A DNA stretch of 64,000 nucleotides from Rhynchopus sp. YZ270_cl-10. Its lineage: Eukaryota; Euglenozoa; Diplonemea; Diplonemida; Diplonemidae. Where the stretch lies: positions 806,001-870,000 of the forward strand of contig OZ037891.1 of the NCBI GenBank assembly GCA_964035575.1, read 5' to 3'. This document shows positions 29,568 to 42,900 of the stretch, piece after piece (position 1 is the stretch's first letter; every line of letters starts with the position of its first letter). Under the pieces are notes generated by a model, which was given only the letters and a program-made list of their open reading frames with translations, was not told where the DNA came from and made no database searches. The translations under genes were made by a program, and so were the position numbers.

Positions 29568-31543
29568 ATGGCTTCTTCCAAAGGAAGCACTGTTGGGTCG
29601 AAACGGGATTTGACTCATGAAGGGTTGGACTCGATTAAGATTTACTGCAGATTCGCGCCTGCGCCGCAGGAGGGGCGGACGTTGAGCCATTCTATAGGGG
29701 AGGCACCTGAGGGGCATACGGTTCATGTCATGGATGATTATAATGGGGCCTCGCTTGATATGGACTGCGAGCTTGCGTTTGATGGCACGACGGCACAGCG
29801 TGAGGTACATCAGAGTGTTACAGAACCGCTCATCCCACAGCTGCTTCAAGGATATAACTGCACTCTGCTCGCCTTCGGGCAGACCGCTTCTGGTAAGACA
29901 CATACCATGCTGGGTCCCCAAGGAGGTCGCTACGACTTTCTCCGAAAAGATGAAAACTGTGGTATAGTTCCCCGCGCAGTGATGTCCTTATTCAATCACA
30001 TGGAGACCACAGGGCTGCAGGCGGACGTCGATTTTTCGTACTTTGAGATTTACAATGAAGTGGTGTCGGACCTCATCGCAAAGGCGACAAACTGCGACGG
30101 TAATATGAAGTCTTTTGTGTTCCGTGGAACGGATAAGGCTAGGTTTGAAAGGGAGGTGTCGAGGGTGCGTGTCAAGTCTGCGGATGAGTTTTTGCATATC
30201 TTAGAGGCAACGAATGCGAACAGGCAGCAGGGTGGGACGGATTTGAACCATGTATCGTCGAGGTCGCATTCAGTGGTGCTGCTGAGGGTGCATACTAAGA
30301 CGACGTCTGCGACAATGTGCATGGTGGACCTGGCAGGGTCAGAGTGCATCAAGAAGAGCAATGCGCAAGGCATCCGACGCTACGAAACAAAGAACATCAA
30401 CACCTCGCTCTTCGCACTCAAGCAGGTCATCCACGCGCTCTACAAACGCAAGGAGCACGTACCCTACGCAGACTCTATGTTGACACGCACGCTGTCCGAC
30501 TCGCTCAGCGGAAACGCCTTCCTCAGGATCCTGGTGTGCTGTACCAGCAGGGCAGAAGATGCGCAGGAGACCATGACAACACTGCGTTTCGCAAAGGAGG
30601 CGTCCTGTGTTGTACGGCGTGCACCGTGTGTCAACAGGAATGAGCCGTCTAAAGACCGTGGCGGGCTTGTCTCTGCGCATGAGTTTGAGAACCTGCAGAA
30701 TGAGAAGAACGTTCTCCAGGACACACAGGAGTCCTTGCGAGGGGAGTGTGAGCATTTTAAGAACGAAAACGCGGTTCTGCAGATGCAGGTACGCCAGCTG
30801 CAGGACACCAATACGCAGCTTATCAACCAGATCCACCAGGGGACAGAGACATACCAGAACCAGGTGTCGTCACTCAAGAGCCAGAACCAGCAGCTCCAGA
30901 GCCAGCACGCAGACCTCTCGGCAGAGGAGCAGCGCACGAACCAGCAGAACCTCTTCCTCTCGCAGAAGGTGTCTGAGGTGCAGAAACACATGGACGGCAT
31001 TCTCCAGCAGATTAAAGCCGTCACCATCGAAAACGACAGACTCAGGGGCGAGCTGAAGCAGTCGCGGGAAAGGGACACACAATACCCCCGCAGTTCTGTG
31101 GGAGGCATCGGCTTCGGGTTGGGCGGGAGTGTGAACGGCAGCGTGAACGGCAGTGTCGCGCAGCACTCCCTGAAGCAGGAGGTGGACCGCTGCCAGCACG
31201 CTAGCGAGGAGCTCAACAAGATCAAGAACGACACCAAACAGATGAACCTTGAACACCAGCCGCAGGCAAACCAGTCGTCCTCACTTCTCTCGATGTCTGG
31301 CTCCATTCCGTCCCTCTCCGAACCTCTCATCACAGCAGAACAGGACGCTCTGACAGCCAGGCTGCAAAGACTTGAACGGGTATGCCAACCATTTCTCTTC
31401 GAAAGCTTTCCCACTTTCCTGTTTTTTTTTCTCTTTTTTCTTTGAAATATTTTTATACCCACATACAGGTACTGCTGCGTCCAGCAAACACCCGCTCCCG
31501 CTTCCCAGAAACGCCTGGATTTGGTGCGTGCGTCCCGCCATAG
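29568..31543 (+). CDS. Kinesin with N-terminal motor (two exons)
   Basis: Exon 1 is 29568-31379 and exon 2 is 31469-31543, across an 89-base intron (GTATGC...ACAG, phase 0); the product is 628 residues. Reading through the intron instead gives a Phe-rich tail, which argues for splicing. Motor signatures are the P-loop GQTASGKTHTMLG near residue 104, switch I SSRSH near 229 and switch II DLAGSE near 253. The VPYADSMLTRTLSDSLSGN segment corresponds to the microtubule-binding VPYRDSKLTRLLQDSLGGN of canonical kinesins. A Gln/Asn-rich coiled coil spans about 370-520, implying dimerisation. A short polar tail follows. The class cannot be fixed by eye; some motor core residues are unusual (NINTSLFALKQVI for NKSLSALGNVI). 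It should move on or regulate microtubules. Confidence 0.92.
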
Positions 31544-32857
31544 TGGGGGGCGGATTAAAAAATAGATCTAAAATTTAAAATAAAGGTAGAAAACACATAG
31601 AGCATTCCGTTACGTTTCTTCTTTCTTTTGTCGTGCGACAGGTGGTGAACCACACGACACAACCCCCAATACCCCACCCATCGGGTAGGTCACAACAGGC
31701 ATAGCCATCTGCCTCCCTCACCCCCCCCCTGCAAAGAAGCGAACAGTACGTGTTACCTGCACGCCCATTCCTTCGAGCAGAGTATTAGAATTTTATAGGA
31801 AATAATTCCTGATTTTTTACCCTTTTTGAGACTGATCCAAAAAGGGGAAGTTGGAAAAAAACGTATAATTAACGTTAAATGATATTCCCCCACAGTTTAA
31901 CGCAGTGAAGTTGTGTGGGTGAGCGCACTTCTTTGTATCTCACAGAGCCCTGGGAACGACCTATGTTTCCCTGTAGGGGAAGGTGTTTGTTTGTACAATT
32001 TGTTCTTTTTTTTAAAAGTAGTAGGGAAATGCATGCTGGCTAGGGGGTGCATGTGACACCCTCTCAAAGTGATTTTCTGTTCTCCTGAATTGAAAGAACG
32101 CTAAAAAGAGTAGGAGTTTTAGTGACTGAGCGTATGAGAGGCGTGGACGCTTTTTTTTTTTCTGTTTCGTTGCCCAAAAAGCTATTCGAGAGAACGCAAT
32201 AAACCTTTTCTGCGAACGAACAAATAAAGAAATGGACCCCAGCTAGTTACCCACCAAGGTGGTGTACTTGTCAATTTGTATAAAAAAAAAAGAAAAACAA
32301 ACAAAACGATTTACGTTCCCTGGCGTTAAACGTCCCAAAACACTCCCTGCATGGCACCTTTTTTATCAGAAAGACCACAAAAAAACAAAAAAAAATCCAC
32401 AACCCGCATGGGTCGGTGATTCCGTAGAACTTCCATTTCCCTTTTGTTTTAACGTGTCTTTTTTGTACGTTATCCCATTTTTATCCACTTTCTCCCCAAA
32501 AAAAAACTGTCTCCTTTCCCTTTAGAAACTCAAAATACGAGCAAAAAACGTTCGCATCTAATACAAAAAAAACGCCACCCTTTTCTTTCTCTCTACCCTC
32601 CATCACTACCCCACACCCTTTTATTCGATAACCCACGGGTAACCGGTGCCCCTGCGTCTCCGCCGATGATACGATGAGATCTTTGCACTTTCAACTTCTT
32701 TTTTATTCACCACCACCACCCCCCCAAACCTCCTCATCCTCCTCCAGAACACACACGCATTTTCCCTTCAAATTCTTTGTTAATGCGCTACTAGTTTTGG
32801 TTTGTTCACCTTTTATTTTTTCTCTTCTCTCTCTCCTCTCTCCCCCTCTCTTAAAGC
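31544..32857. other. Spacer upstream of the first channel gene
   Basis: No gene is seen. A repeat A copy lies at 32623-32701. A long pyrimidine-rich leader (32700-32857) ends in CTTAAAGC before the ATG. A-rich runs occur near 32280-32400. Confidence 0.5.
32623..32701 (+). repeat. Dispersed repeat A copy
   Basis: TTCGATAACCCACGGGTAAC, CCTGCGTCTCCGCCGATGA and TTTGCACTTTCAACTTCTTT match the family. Confidence 0.75.
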
Positions 32858-35800
32858 ATGAGTGGGGGACGCCCGGATGAGTTAAATTTGGACTTAGATG
32901 CGTCTCGTCAGCCGTACGAATCTGTACATGGCAGCCACTCGCAGCTGGGAGGGTACACACAGCGGTCTTACGTTCGCAACGTCTCCCTCGCATCCCGCCC
33001 ACATACGGTAGTTGATTCAGACGATGAAGACGATGATTATAAGATCGAGGCGGATCCGGAGGATGTGGGCATCCTAAACGAACTGAACCTTATTCAAAAG
33101 GAGATCAACGAGGGGTCGAGATGCTCCCCCTCCAGTGGCCTCAAGCATAAGATTCTCCCAGTAGAGCAGGCGGGGCTGTACCTTCGGGATTGCCTTGTGG
33201 GTGATCATTACGACTTTGAATACGACAACGCTGCGATTCAGTGGTATAAAATGTACCGTTCGCATCGTGTGCGAATGCTGCTCCGTGTGGCCTGTTTGGT
33301 TAACATTATGCTTGCGTTTCTGCAGATTAATCGGCAAGACAGTGACAGCAGAAGGGTGTCCGATTGGTCCATGCTTCCGTTAGAAATGTTCTGTTTGAGT
33401 GCTTTTGTGTTTCAGTCGTTTTTGCATTTCAAATTTCTACGATGGAAGAAGTTTACAAGAAAGAAGTCTGTGATGGTTCAATTCGCGGCAACAATCATCT
33501 ACTTCGTGGACCTCTTTCTTCTGCCAATGTTTTGGGGCCAGGCACCGCTCTTCGTTGCGGTGGTGGACCACGGGGTGTTGTTCTATTTACGGTTCTACAT
33601 CAGACCTGTGTACGCCTTCTTCTACTTCTCGCTGCTCAGGGATACAATTCCGAACATTGTGCGGTCTGCTAAGGCATTAATCCCGGTGGTGGTCTTTCTG
33701 ATCATTCTCATCTTTGTCTTCGCTATCTACGGTTTTATGATGTTCTTCAACAGAAATACGTACTTCAAAACCTTACCCATGGCGCTGTATCAAATGCTTA
33801 TCACGTTGACCACTGCGAACTTCCCAGACGTCATGGTGCAAGGGTTTTCGCACCCCCGCATCGTGACCTCTACAGAGCTCGATACGTACTGGAGTGAGGA
33901 AAAGCAGCGTTTCATCACCAACACCTCCGTCGAGGTGACCAAGCCCTTCTCCAACACCGACACCTTCACGTGGAACTATTTTTCGTACTATTTGTCGCCG
34001 TTCTACTTCATCATCTTCTACCTGGTGGGGATGTACTTCCTGCTTTCCGTTGCCTTCGCCGTTGTGTACAACGTTTACAAGGACAACTTGAGGAGGCAGG
34101 TATTGAATAAATACTCTTACCGTCTGAAGATGATGGGGTCTGCTTATAAATGCTTGATGAACTATGTTGGGGATGGCACGCAGCCGCAGTCGCCGGTTAA
34201 CTGTGTGCGCGATACGTCGACCGTGCAGCTTAAGACCATGGAGACGTTGCCTACAGGGGATGCATCGCCTGGCGCTGCGAACGGCCACACCGCGACAGCA
34301 GGCGCGCACGACCTTGGCCCCACAAACTCATCCCTCAACAAGCCCTTCATCGGGAAGCGCTTCAACGGCGAGCCGCCTGCCGAGTCTGAGTCCTCAGCAA
34401 AGACAGGCATCGACCTCTACCTCTTCAAACTCATCTACAACGAGCTCTTCCCGACAAAGACCAAAGAGACGTCTTATTCCAGTGAGGTATGCACTTTCTC
34501 TAGGGAAATATCGTCAATTTTTGCTCATCTTTTGAGCCCTTTTTACATATTGCACCCTTTTCTCAGATCCAAATCGGCAGTGTGGTGTCGCTGCTGCAGG
34601 ATACGTATGTGTGTACGAGCCGCTCGAACCTGCTCCCCATCGGCAGCACCGGTGTGGTGACGTGCCTGCCGAATGCATCGACGTCTGAATATGAGGTATG
34701 TGTTTTGGTTTGAACGTTTTTCGAAACACCATTTCTCAGGTGAACTTCCAAGGCAGTAAGTACAGTGCGGCCCCTGAGGAGATCATCTTGGTCGAGCCTG
34801 CAGGGCATCCGAACAAGATGGTGCGGGTGTTCTTCCACGCAATGGATTTGTCGTCGAACGGAAAGCTGGATGACAAGGAGTTCCGGCGGTTCTATCAGAT
34901 GCTGCAGCTGAAGGTGAAGATCGTGCGCGACGCTCGGCCGTTCACAGAGAAGTTCCTGCCGGAGTACGTCTTCGAGGCGAATTGGTTCCAGGCGGTTCTC
35001 CGGTTTGGACGCTCGAAGTGGTTGGATCGCTTTATCGCTATCCACATTTTTGGGTCTGTTGTTCTGATGGCAGTCCACTTCTCTGTAATCGCCTCCGACG
35101 TCCACGAAGGGAAGGTATACCTGAGCCCGACGTGGTACCACTTCATGTACGCAGAGGTGGCTGTCGGTGTTGTATTCGACCTGGAAACTGCGTTGCGCAT
35201 CATCTCCCTTGGGTGGGAGGACTACTGGTCAAAGAAATGGAACAAATACGACTTTGTGATGTCGATGCTCAACCTGCTGATCTACGTCTCCCTTGGTGTC
35301 CTTGCCTGGTACTTCTACGATTGGGACAAAGCGATGGCGATGGTGATGGAGCTCCAGACCAATACCTCAAAGAAGGATGAGTCTACACCGGATCTGATCA
35401 TGATAGTGCTCCTCGCCCGTCTGGTGCGTGTGGTGCGTATTGTATCAGAGCACCGTGACTTCCGTTACATCTTGAAGACCTTTGCCAACATCGTGCCGAT
35501 CTTCAGTGCCTACATGTGCATTGTGTTCATCGTGTATTTCTACTTCGTGACCTTCGGAATGATCTTCATGCACGACGCTAAGGTGCCCTTCTCCACGGGG
35601 TACAGCCAGCAGGATTATTATGCACTCAACTTCGACACCTTCTATTCAGGGTGTATCACGATGTTTTGCATCATGATCGTGAACAACTGGTTCGTCGTGG
35701 TGGATGGCTTCAGGGGTGCCTTCGGAAACTGGGTGGTGGGTTATTTTGTGATCTTCTGGCTCATCACCGTGATCCTCCTCATGAACGTCGTCACTGCGCT

Positions 35801-36200
35801 TGTTGTCGAGGTCTGGGGATCACAATGGGAGCTCAACAAGGAGAAGGCGCTGAACATCGAGCACCACCCCCTCGCCAAGCGCATCCATGCGCTCAACTAC
35901 CTGACCCCAGCGGACGGTATTGACTACTACAAGCTGGGCCTCCCGCCGGACCCGGATGGCTCGCGTCCACGCTACAAGGTGAGCTACAAAAACTACAGCC
36001 AAAAGGTGAGTCTCGCGATGGAGCGTCTGTTCCTAGAGGAGACGGGTTTCGAGCATATCATCCTCGGCACGGCCCAGGAGGTGAGCGAGGGTGCTTCCTA
36101 CGCAGGAGATGGTGCAGAGCTAGCTTCAGTAGGCTCAGATGGGGGCTTCGGACCTGTCATCCACAGAAGTGATGCAGGGTCACCGCCTCTCATCAACTGA
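32858..36200 (+). CDS. Two-pore channel (TPC-like) cation channel, copy 1 (three exons)
   Basis: Exons are 32858-34486, 34567-34695 and 34740-36200, all phase 0, giving 1072 residues; the second intron is only 44 bases. Two six-helix channel domains are present. Domain I ends with the pore-loop sequence TLTTANFPDVMV, matching the TPC filter I region (human TPC: TTANxPDVM). Domain II has an Arg-bearing S4 (LARLVRVVRIVSEHRDFRY) and a filter II sequence IMIVNNWFVVVDGF. TPCs are endolysosomal or vacuolar channels passing Na or Ca, gated by PI(3,5)P2, NAADP or voltage. Between the domains, DLSSNGKLDDKEF near residue 622 is a good EF-hand loop, as in plant TPC1, so Ca regulation is likely. The N-terminal 90 residues are acidic and disordered. 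A second, diverged copy starts 3.7 kb downstream. Confidence 0.93.
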
Positions 36201-37351
36201 AAATCTTGCCAAATGTGTGAAAAGAATTCAAAAAAATATATAAAATGTCAAAGAAAAAAAAAGAAAACGCCAGCGTGTGCAAAAAGTTTGATCATGAATA
36301 TCGTGTTTGTGGAATTTTTTGTTTTTGTTTTGAGGGGAAGGAAGGGGGGGGGGGGGATGGGGAGGGGGAAATGTTATGTCATTGTGTTCGACTTCTCTCC
36401 AACTGTGTTCAAATTGTTTTCAAGCGTTCAGTCGTCTTGTCTCCCAGCCAGCCCTACCCTCCCCCGATTATTTTCTCGCTTTACGCATCCAATTATGTGC
36501 AGGGCAGTTTTGAGAGTTTCTTTTTTTCGAGAGCACAAGATATGAGTGCATGTACTGCAAAGCGTGCTCCTTCTATTTGCTCTCTTTGAAGGATTCTGTG
36601 AAGAAAATTCGTGGCTGCTATCTAGTGATAGTAGTCTAAAAATCACAATTTTTTTTGCACTTTCAACTTCTCTTTTTTTAGGTAACCAGGTGAGACTCAG
36701 GTTCAACTTCCCAATATTTTTTTTGAGAAAGATGCGTGTACATGAGTCTCGCGTTTCATCTACTCAATGTTTCTATTATTTTTTCTTCTTTTTTTTTTTG
36801 TGTACATGTGCACATGCCAGCATCCACCTACGAGGTGTCTGCGCGTTTTCAAATTCACATTGTTCTGGATTTTTTTTTTCCTGTCACATTTTTGGACGTG
36901 TTCCGCACAAAAAGAATTTTTTTTTTTGTCGTAGTGTGGTCCTCCGGAAGTGTTTCAGTATAGTGTTTATTTTTCAAGGTTTTGTTTCCGATCCCCCCCT
37001 CCCTCCTCTCCACCCTGGGGTTCATGCTTTTATTATTTTTTGACTGTGGTCATGCCCAATATCTAGTCAAAATGAAAAAAAAAACTTTCAATCATTCAGC
37101 ATTCAAGTGTTCTTCGTTAAAATTTTGGGTTGAGCTATTTGCATTGGGTTCTGGAAAGGAAGAAATTATGCAACCCCACCTCGTTTGCATCCCTGTGTGA
37201 AATCCCCTTGAGTGAGAGCGAAAAATGGTTAGTAAGTCAAATTGAATGCAGTTCAACGAAAGCCACAGACCTTGAGGTACGGTTAGCTAAAAAAAAATGA
37301 CTCGATGTAGTTCTGAAGGCAAGCTTGCCGTTATTTTTGTTTCATTTTTTT

Positions 37352-37396
37352 AAGGTGACTAAGCACGAGAGGCTTAGGATCGTCTTATAAACTTTT
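37352..37396 (+). repeat. Dispersed repeat C copy
   Basis: AAGGTGACTAAGCACGAGAG and GCTTAGGATCGTCTTATAAA; almost identical to 45522-45567. Confidence 0.85.
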
Positions 37397-37814
37397 TTTT
37401 TTTTTTTTTTTCGCTTCATGTCCTACTGAACCGTAACAGATTAGCTTGAAAAAAAGGAAAACAACCAAAAAAACAAAAGAAATTTCATTGGGTTGAGGAT
37501 GATCTGTATCTCTACCTTTGAAAATTCATTTCGCCATCGGGCGACTTTGTTGTACATAACCCGTCCTCGGATAGGTGATTGTCGATACTGCAAAAAAAAA
37601 TAGAGCAATCCTGTGCAAAAAGAGAGATACATTTTTAGTTTTTTTTTTTTTTTTTTGAAGAAAAAAAAACACCACCCCCCCACCTCCCCCAACCACCGTT
37701 TCGCTGGGTTCCATCTGTACTTCGTGAACAGACAGCAAATCAGTCCCCCCTCCCCACTCCCACCTTGTCTTCAGAAAGAACCGAAACGAAGATGGAAGCA
37801 TTTTTTTTTTGACA

Positions 37815-37858
37815 GTGTACCAAAGTACACTGTCAGAGGGCTTTGTATTTCAAGTCAA
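37815..37858 (+). repeat. Dispersed repeat B copy
   Basis: GTGTACCAAAGTACACTGTC, AGAGGGCTTTGTATTTCAAG and TCAACC. Confidence 0.8.
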
Positions 37859-37999
37859 CCTTTTATTTTTGATAAAACAGTTTGTTGTCAATTCTAAAAG
37901 ATTGGGAGGCGCTGCAGGCAAACAAAACGGATTGAAAAAAAAAAAAGACAAGAAGCTTGCTTGTTCTTTGATTACTCAATAAACCACAACAACCATACT

Positions 38000-38420
38000 T
38001 TACTGGGGGGGGGGGCTAATACAAGAGGTACCTCTTCTATTAGGCGTAAGAATTTACGCCTAAAAAAATTTTTTTTAGGTGGAAGTCTAATACAAGAGGT
38101 ACCTCTTGTATTAGCTTTTTTTTTCTGGATTTTTGCTAATTTTTTTTCTGGATTTTTACTCTCGCCAACCAGTAACACGGGAAATTTTTCAACTTTTTGA
38201 TCGTACCTGGCCGCAATTGAAAGATTTTGAGCAAACCTTTCATTTGACACTATCGATTTATTTTTTTGAAAAAAAGTGATCAAGTCAAATAAAGGAAAGA
38301 ATAAAGTACCTCTTGTATTAGCCGGTAAAAAATCGTGAAAATCCCGATTTCAAAGTACCTCTTGTATTAGGCATACCTCTTGTATTAGCAGTACCTCTTG
38401 TATTAGCCCCCCCCCAGTAA
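38000..38420. mobile_element. CTAATACAAGAGGTAC inverted-repeat element
   Basis: The 421-bp element has inverted ends TTACTGGGGGGG then CTAATACAAGAGGTAC. The 26-bp palindrome containing ACAAGAGGTACCTCTTGT occurs intact near 38088, is slightly degenerate near 38016, and half-sites recur near 38307, 38354, 38371 and 38390. The short relative at 20012-20106 shares both the palindrome and the CCCCCCAGTAACACA right end. Confidence 0.65.
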
Positions 38421-39064
38421 CACATTTTTTTTTCACCTTTTTGTTTTCCGGCTTTGAGCGCACAAAAGACCCAATCTTTTTTTTTTTTTTACGAACACTT
38501 CGTGGAGACTTTCGAACCCACGGAGCGTCAGTGTCTGTGTTACAGAGAGGCGTTTGGCACTTTTTTTTAAAAGGTAAAGTTACCGTAATAAGCCTAATCA
38601 CAAGGCTTAGATTGATCTTTACCAACCTTGCTACTTTCCCCCCCTTCCTGAACGAAATGTTAGAACCTGTCTATCACCCATCCCACTAAGGTGTATACAA
38701 AAGATATGGGGGAAACAATGCAATTCAAAAAAAAAAAAAAAAAAAAAAAATGCAAAAAGAAAAGAAAAGGAAATAGCGATTGTCAGGTACCAACAAAATC
38801 CCCTCCCCAGGGAAGATTTATTTCGTTGTGCTTCACAAAAATGCACTCAAAATACCCCCTTTGGTATGGAGAGTCACCACAGGTGACACTGTCAATTTTT
38901 TTTAACATAATATCCTCGGGGAAAGGGGAAAGCAAATATGATAGAGGTCTCTGACGAATACCAATGTATTTAGAAAATAATACAAAAAAATCCCATATTC
39001 TGCAAAACAAAAAAAAGAAGCAAAAAACTCTTCAATCACAAACCAAGTTTTCAAAAAATCGGAC

Positions 39065-39130
39065 AATGGAGATTGCACAACTGTGGCAACACAACCGAGG
39101 CAACTACACTACTCCAACAATTTATCAAAA
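39065..39130 (+). repeat. Dispersed repeat E copy
   Basis: ATGGAGATTGCACAACTGTG, GCAACACAACCGAGGCAACT and an AATTTATCAAA end followed by an A-rich tail. Confidence 0.8.
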
Positions 39131-39556
39131 AAAACAAAAACAAAACAAAAAAAAAACACAATCATTTGCTCTCCCACATCCGCCCCCCTTTCAAAAAAAG
39201 GGGGGACAGGAAAAAAAAAAACAAAAAACGCGGTTCACATTTATTTTCTTTGTGCCATTATTCGATGAGCAGAACATGGGGGAAACAGATAGGCTCGGAT
39301 CCGAACGTGTGTCATGATAGGTTTTGTGTTTGTTGATTTTTTATTATATTTATGTGCACACGATACCCCCCTCATTTTTAATGATTAAGCTGACCTTAAA
39401 CAGGCATGAGAGGTTTGGGGTCATCTTATCATTTCTTTTTTCTTTTCTTTTCTTTGAATACAAGACGTTTGCGTGTGTCCCCTTTTCCCCCTTTTCCCTT
39501 TCCCCCTCCTCTTCGAGGGGGCCTTTTTCGTGATTTTTATACAAAAGAAATTATTG

Positions 39557-39608
39557 TAGAGTTCATCCTCTCAAGGGTGTCTACACTGAGACAACCAAGT
39601 TTTCAAAA
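39557..39608 (+). repeat. Dispersed repeat F copy
   Basis: TAGAGTTCATCCTC, AAGGGTGTCTACACTGAGAC and AACCAAGTTTTCAAA match 24161-24210, again with an A-rich tail. Confidence 0.75.
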
Positions 39609-39918
39609 AAAGGGGAACAGAAGAGGAATAGCCAAAAAAAAAAACGAATGCAAAAAAAAAATATATCGAAAAGAACGAAAAAAAAACAAATGACAACCAG
39701 AACCGCACCACTTGAGGTATACAACAAAAACAAAGTACCACCCTTTGAACCTTCTCTCTCTTCTCTCTCTTCTCTCTCCCTCTCCCATCACAACCAACTA
39801 CAGGGGGGACACATCCACCACCACCTTTCCCCCCTTCCCCCCTTCCCTCCTCCCTTCTTACCCTCCGAACACACATCATTTTCGTTTCTCTTCGCCTTTT
39901 CTAACCTCTGCACCCACA

Positions 39919-42900
39919 ATGCCCGACCCCCCTCACCCAGGGGGGCTCTTCATCAACGGCTCCTTCGAAGTTGAAGACGACGGCCCTGATGAGGAGAGTC
40001 TCTTCACCGAGGGGGACGCACTGCTCTCGGCGACGGTGCCGAATGGGGAGGGGTCGTTCTTCCGGCGGACCGGAAGCGCGCATAATATGGCGAGCAGAAG
40101 GATGTCGCTGCTGTCAGAGCATTCACCACCCCCGGAGGACGATGACGATACGATGATATGCTGGCATGGAGAGGATGAGGAAGAGGACGACATCGTCAAT
40201 GAATTGCGCAATCTACAAGACGAACTCCATGAGACAGGGTTAACAGAAGGGCAAGCTGCGGTATGGATGCGTTTCGAAGAGGAAGCTGCGAACCACAACA
40301 TGCGTCTCCCTGTAGAGCAGGCCGCCCTATACCTCCGTGACTGTCTCATAGGTGACCACTTCGAATTTGACAATGACAGCATCTATTGGTATAAATGGTT
40401 TCGTTCGCGTCGTATGAGATTGCTCCTCAAAACTGCCTGTATTTTCAATATCCTCATGGCAGTCGCCCAAATCCGTACAGAAGATGACTCTCAAAAGGTC
40501 TTAAATTGGATTATCGTTCCAGTGGAGCTAGGCTGCCTCATCGTCTTCACCTTCCAATCCTTCTTGCAATATAAATTCCTGAAAAGAAAGGCCTTTTTTC
40601 AGTCAACCGGGTGCATCACGCTGGCGGTGTGTACCCTAGTGTACTTCGTGGATTTATTCATTTTGCCGCCGTTTTTTGGCGAAAAACCCTTGTTAACGAC
40701 AGTACAGGACACCGACCGCACCTTTTTGCTTCGATTTTATATTCGCCCGATTTATGCGTTCTTTTACTTCACTCTGTTAAGAGAGACCTTGCCGAATATT
40801 GTGAAGTCTGCGAAGGCGCTGATTCCGGTGGTGCTTTTTGTGTTCATCTTTTTGTGTGTATTTGCGATTTATGGGTTTATGCTGTTTTTCAAGCGCAACA
40901 AATACTTCGCCAATGCACCGCAAGCGCTGTATCAGCTTCTCATTTCGCTGACTACCGCGAATTTCCCTGATGTCATGGTACCGTCATATGCTCATCCTTA
41001 CCTTGTTAATAAGACCTACGAAAAGCCATATTGGAATGAAACAGGAGAAACCTGGGTCTCCATCACCCGCGTCGAGGTCTCAAACGCCACTGCAGAAACC
41101 ACCCAATTCGCGTACAACTGGAACGCCCTCTCGTACTACCTTTCCCCCTTCTTCTTCATCCTCTTCTATCTAGTCGGGATGTACTTCTTGCTTTCCATCG
41201 CCTTCGCCGTTGTATACAACGTTTACAAGGACAACTTGAGGAGGCAGGTATTAAATAAATATTCATTTAGATTGAAGATGCTGGGAAGGGCGTATCGGTG
41301 TTTGATGAACTATATTGATGAGGGCTATGACGATGTGAACCGCACACGCACGGAGGTGCAGAGGAAGCTGGGGGACCGGAGGCATTCGGTGAGAGAGACA
41401 AGGAGGCAGAGTGTTCTGGGGAGGACGGCATCGCCGAATGTACGGCCTGCTGTGACACCTATGTCGGCGGAAGCGACACCAGGTGGTGCTGACTTCTACA
41501 CCTTCGGGGAAGCGCCTGCAGAGCACCGATCCCGCGCAGAGCGTCTTATGAGCGTCTCAGGCATGGACGATGGCATGCTTCCCGCGGGGATGGTGAACCT
41601 CGCACGCAAAGAAACAAAACAGAAGTCCAAAGGCGTCGACCTCTACCTCTTCGAGCTCCTCTACTACGAACTCATGGGAAGAAAAGATGAGCACTACCCG
41701 GATGAGGTATGTTACAAAAAAAAAAAGGGGAGGAGAGAGAGAGGGTGGAGGAATGACGTATATTGGTGTGGCTGAAAGGGGGTGCTATTTTCTGCTATTT
41801 TCTGCTATTCTGGGCATCTGGATTTTTTGGTGCGGCTGAAGGAGGTGCTATTTTGTGCTACTTTCTGCTATTTTCTGCTATTTTGGGGTCGTCAGCCACA
41901 CCATATATACAAAAAAAAGGATTTGACCAATATTGAGTAGGGTCTGTAGCCCCTAAGGGGGGTTCTTAGGTGATTGTTGATTAAATAAAAAAAAGATGTG
42001 GTTCATTCTACTCCATTACAGCTAAGTTTTTCTTTAAAAAGAGAAAATGAAAGTGGAGGGAAGGGTGGTAGTTTATCGTTGATTTGAAGGGGGATTCTGA
42101 GGGGGGGGGGCAGTGATGCAGGAATCCAGGGTCCCAAACAAAAAAACCCAAAAAACCCAAAAAAACCAAAAAAACCCATAAAAACCCAAAAAAACCCATA
42201 AAAACCCAAAAAAACCCACCGCATTATATTTTGCTTTTGGGGCGTGGAGTGTGATTTTTTTTGCTCAAAACATCGCAAATATGAATTTTCGGAGCGATCT
42301 GAAAAAATTGCGGGTCGGACATTTTTTTTGGTGGAGTTTAACCACCTAAAATTGACTTCTAAGTCAGACGTTTCTTTTCGGTTTCTGAAGAATTTTAGTG
42401 TCATGAGTTTACGTGTATAAACCTTCTGTTACGTGTGCACCTACAGCTACAACAGGCGTTTTCACCTGGAGTTTCACCTCTTTTGGTGGGTTTTTTGAGT
42501 CCATACCCAGGTAGGGATTCCGGTGTCAGAACCATGGGTGGTTCCACTGCAGTACCACGTAACCCACGTTTAAACCCCAAAAACCCCCGGTGGCACCATC
42601 TTCTCGGTGAGCAATGAGTGTGACCCGCGCGTGCTCCTTTCGTCACGCAAACCAAAAAGCGGTGCAATGTTGTGAATTTTTTTAAAGATTTTGTGCGTTT
42701 TCCTGATTTTCGTACATTTTGTTGCGTTTTGGGTTGTGGTATTGTAGACTTTTGTGTAGATTTCGTGGGTTTTTTCGTTTTTTTCTTTGTAAATTTGGGT
42801 CACCGCCTAAAACACCAAAAATGCAGGTTAGTACCGCAATGAGGCAGAATAGTGGCGATACACATTGTTGTCCTTTACCGTGGGTGTCCAAAGACACACT

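Larger units (their letters stand above)
36201..37999. other. Spacer between the two channel genes, first part
   Basis: No gene is seen. There are a degenerate repeat C near 36678-36715, a clear repeat C at 37352-37396, a segment at 37556-37612 (CCTCGGATAGGTGATTGTCG) related to about 52745-52800, and a repeat B at 37815-37858. T and A runs fill the rest. Confidence 0.5.
38421..39918. other. Spacer between the two channel genes, second part
   Basis: No gene is seen. Degenerate repeats A and C occur near 38515-38625, repeat E at 39065-39130, degenerate repeat C near 39390-39440 and repeat F at 39557-39608. A leader of CTCTTCT and CCTTCCCC runs precedes the ATG at 39919. Confidence 0.5.

Noticed and set aside
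31380-31445. Phe-rich C-terminus of the unspliced kinesin frame
   Set aside because: It is intron sequence; splicing at GTATGC gives a normal polar tail.
39712-39918. Upstream 69-codon extension of the second channel
   Set aside because: Ser/Leu/Pro-rich translation of the pyrimidine leader; copy 1 has no counterpart, so the start is set at 39919.
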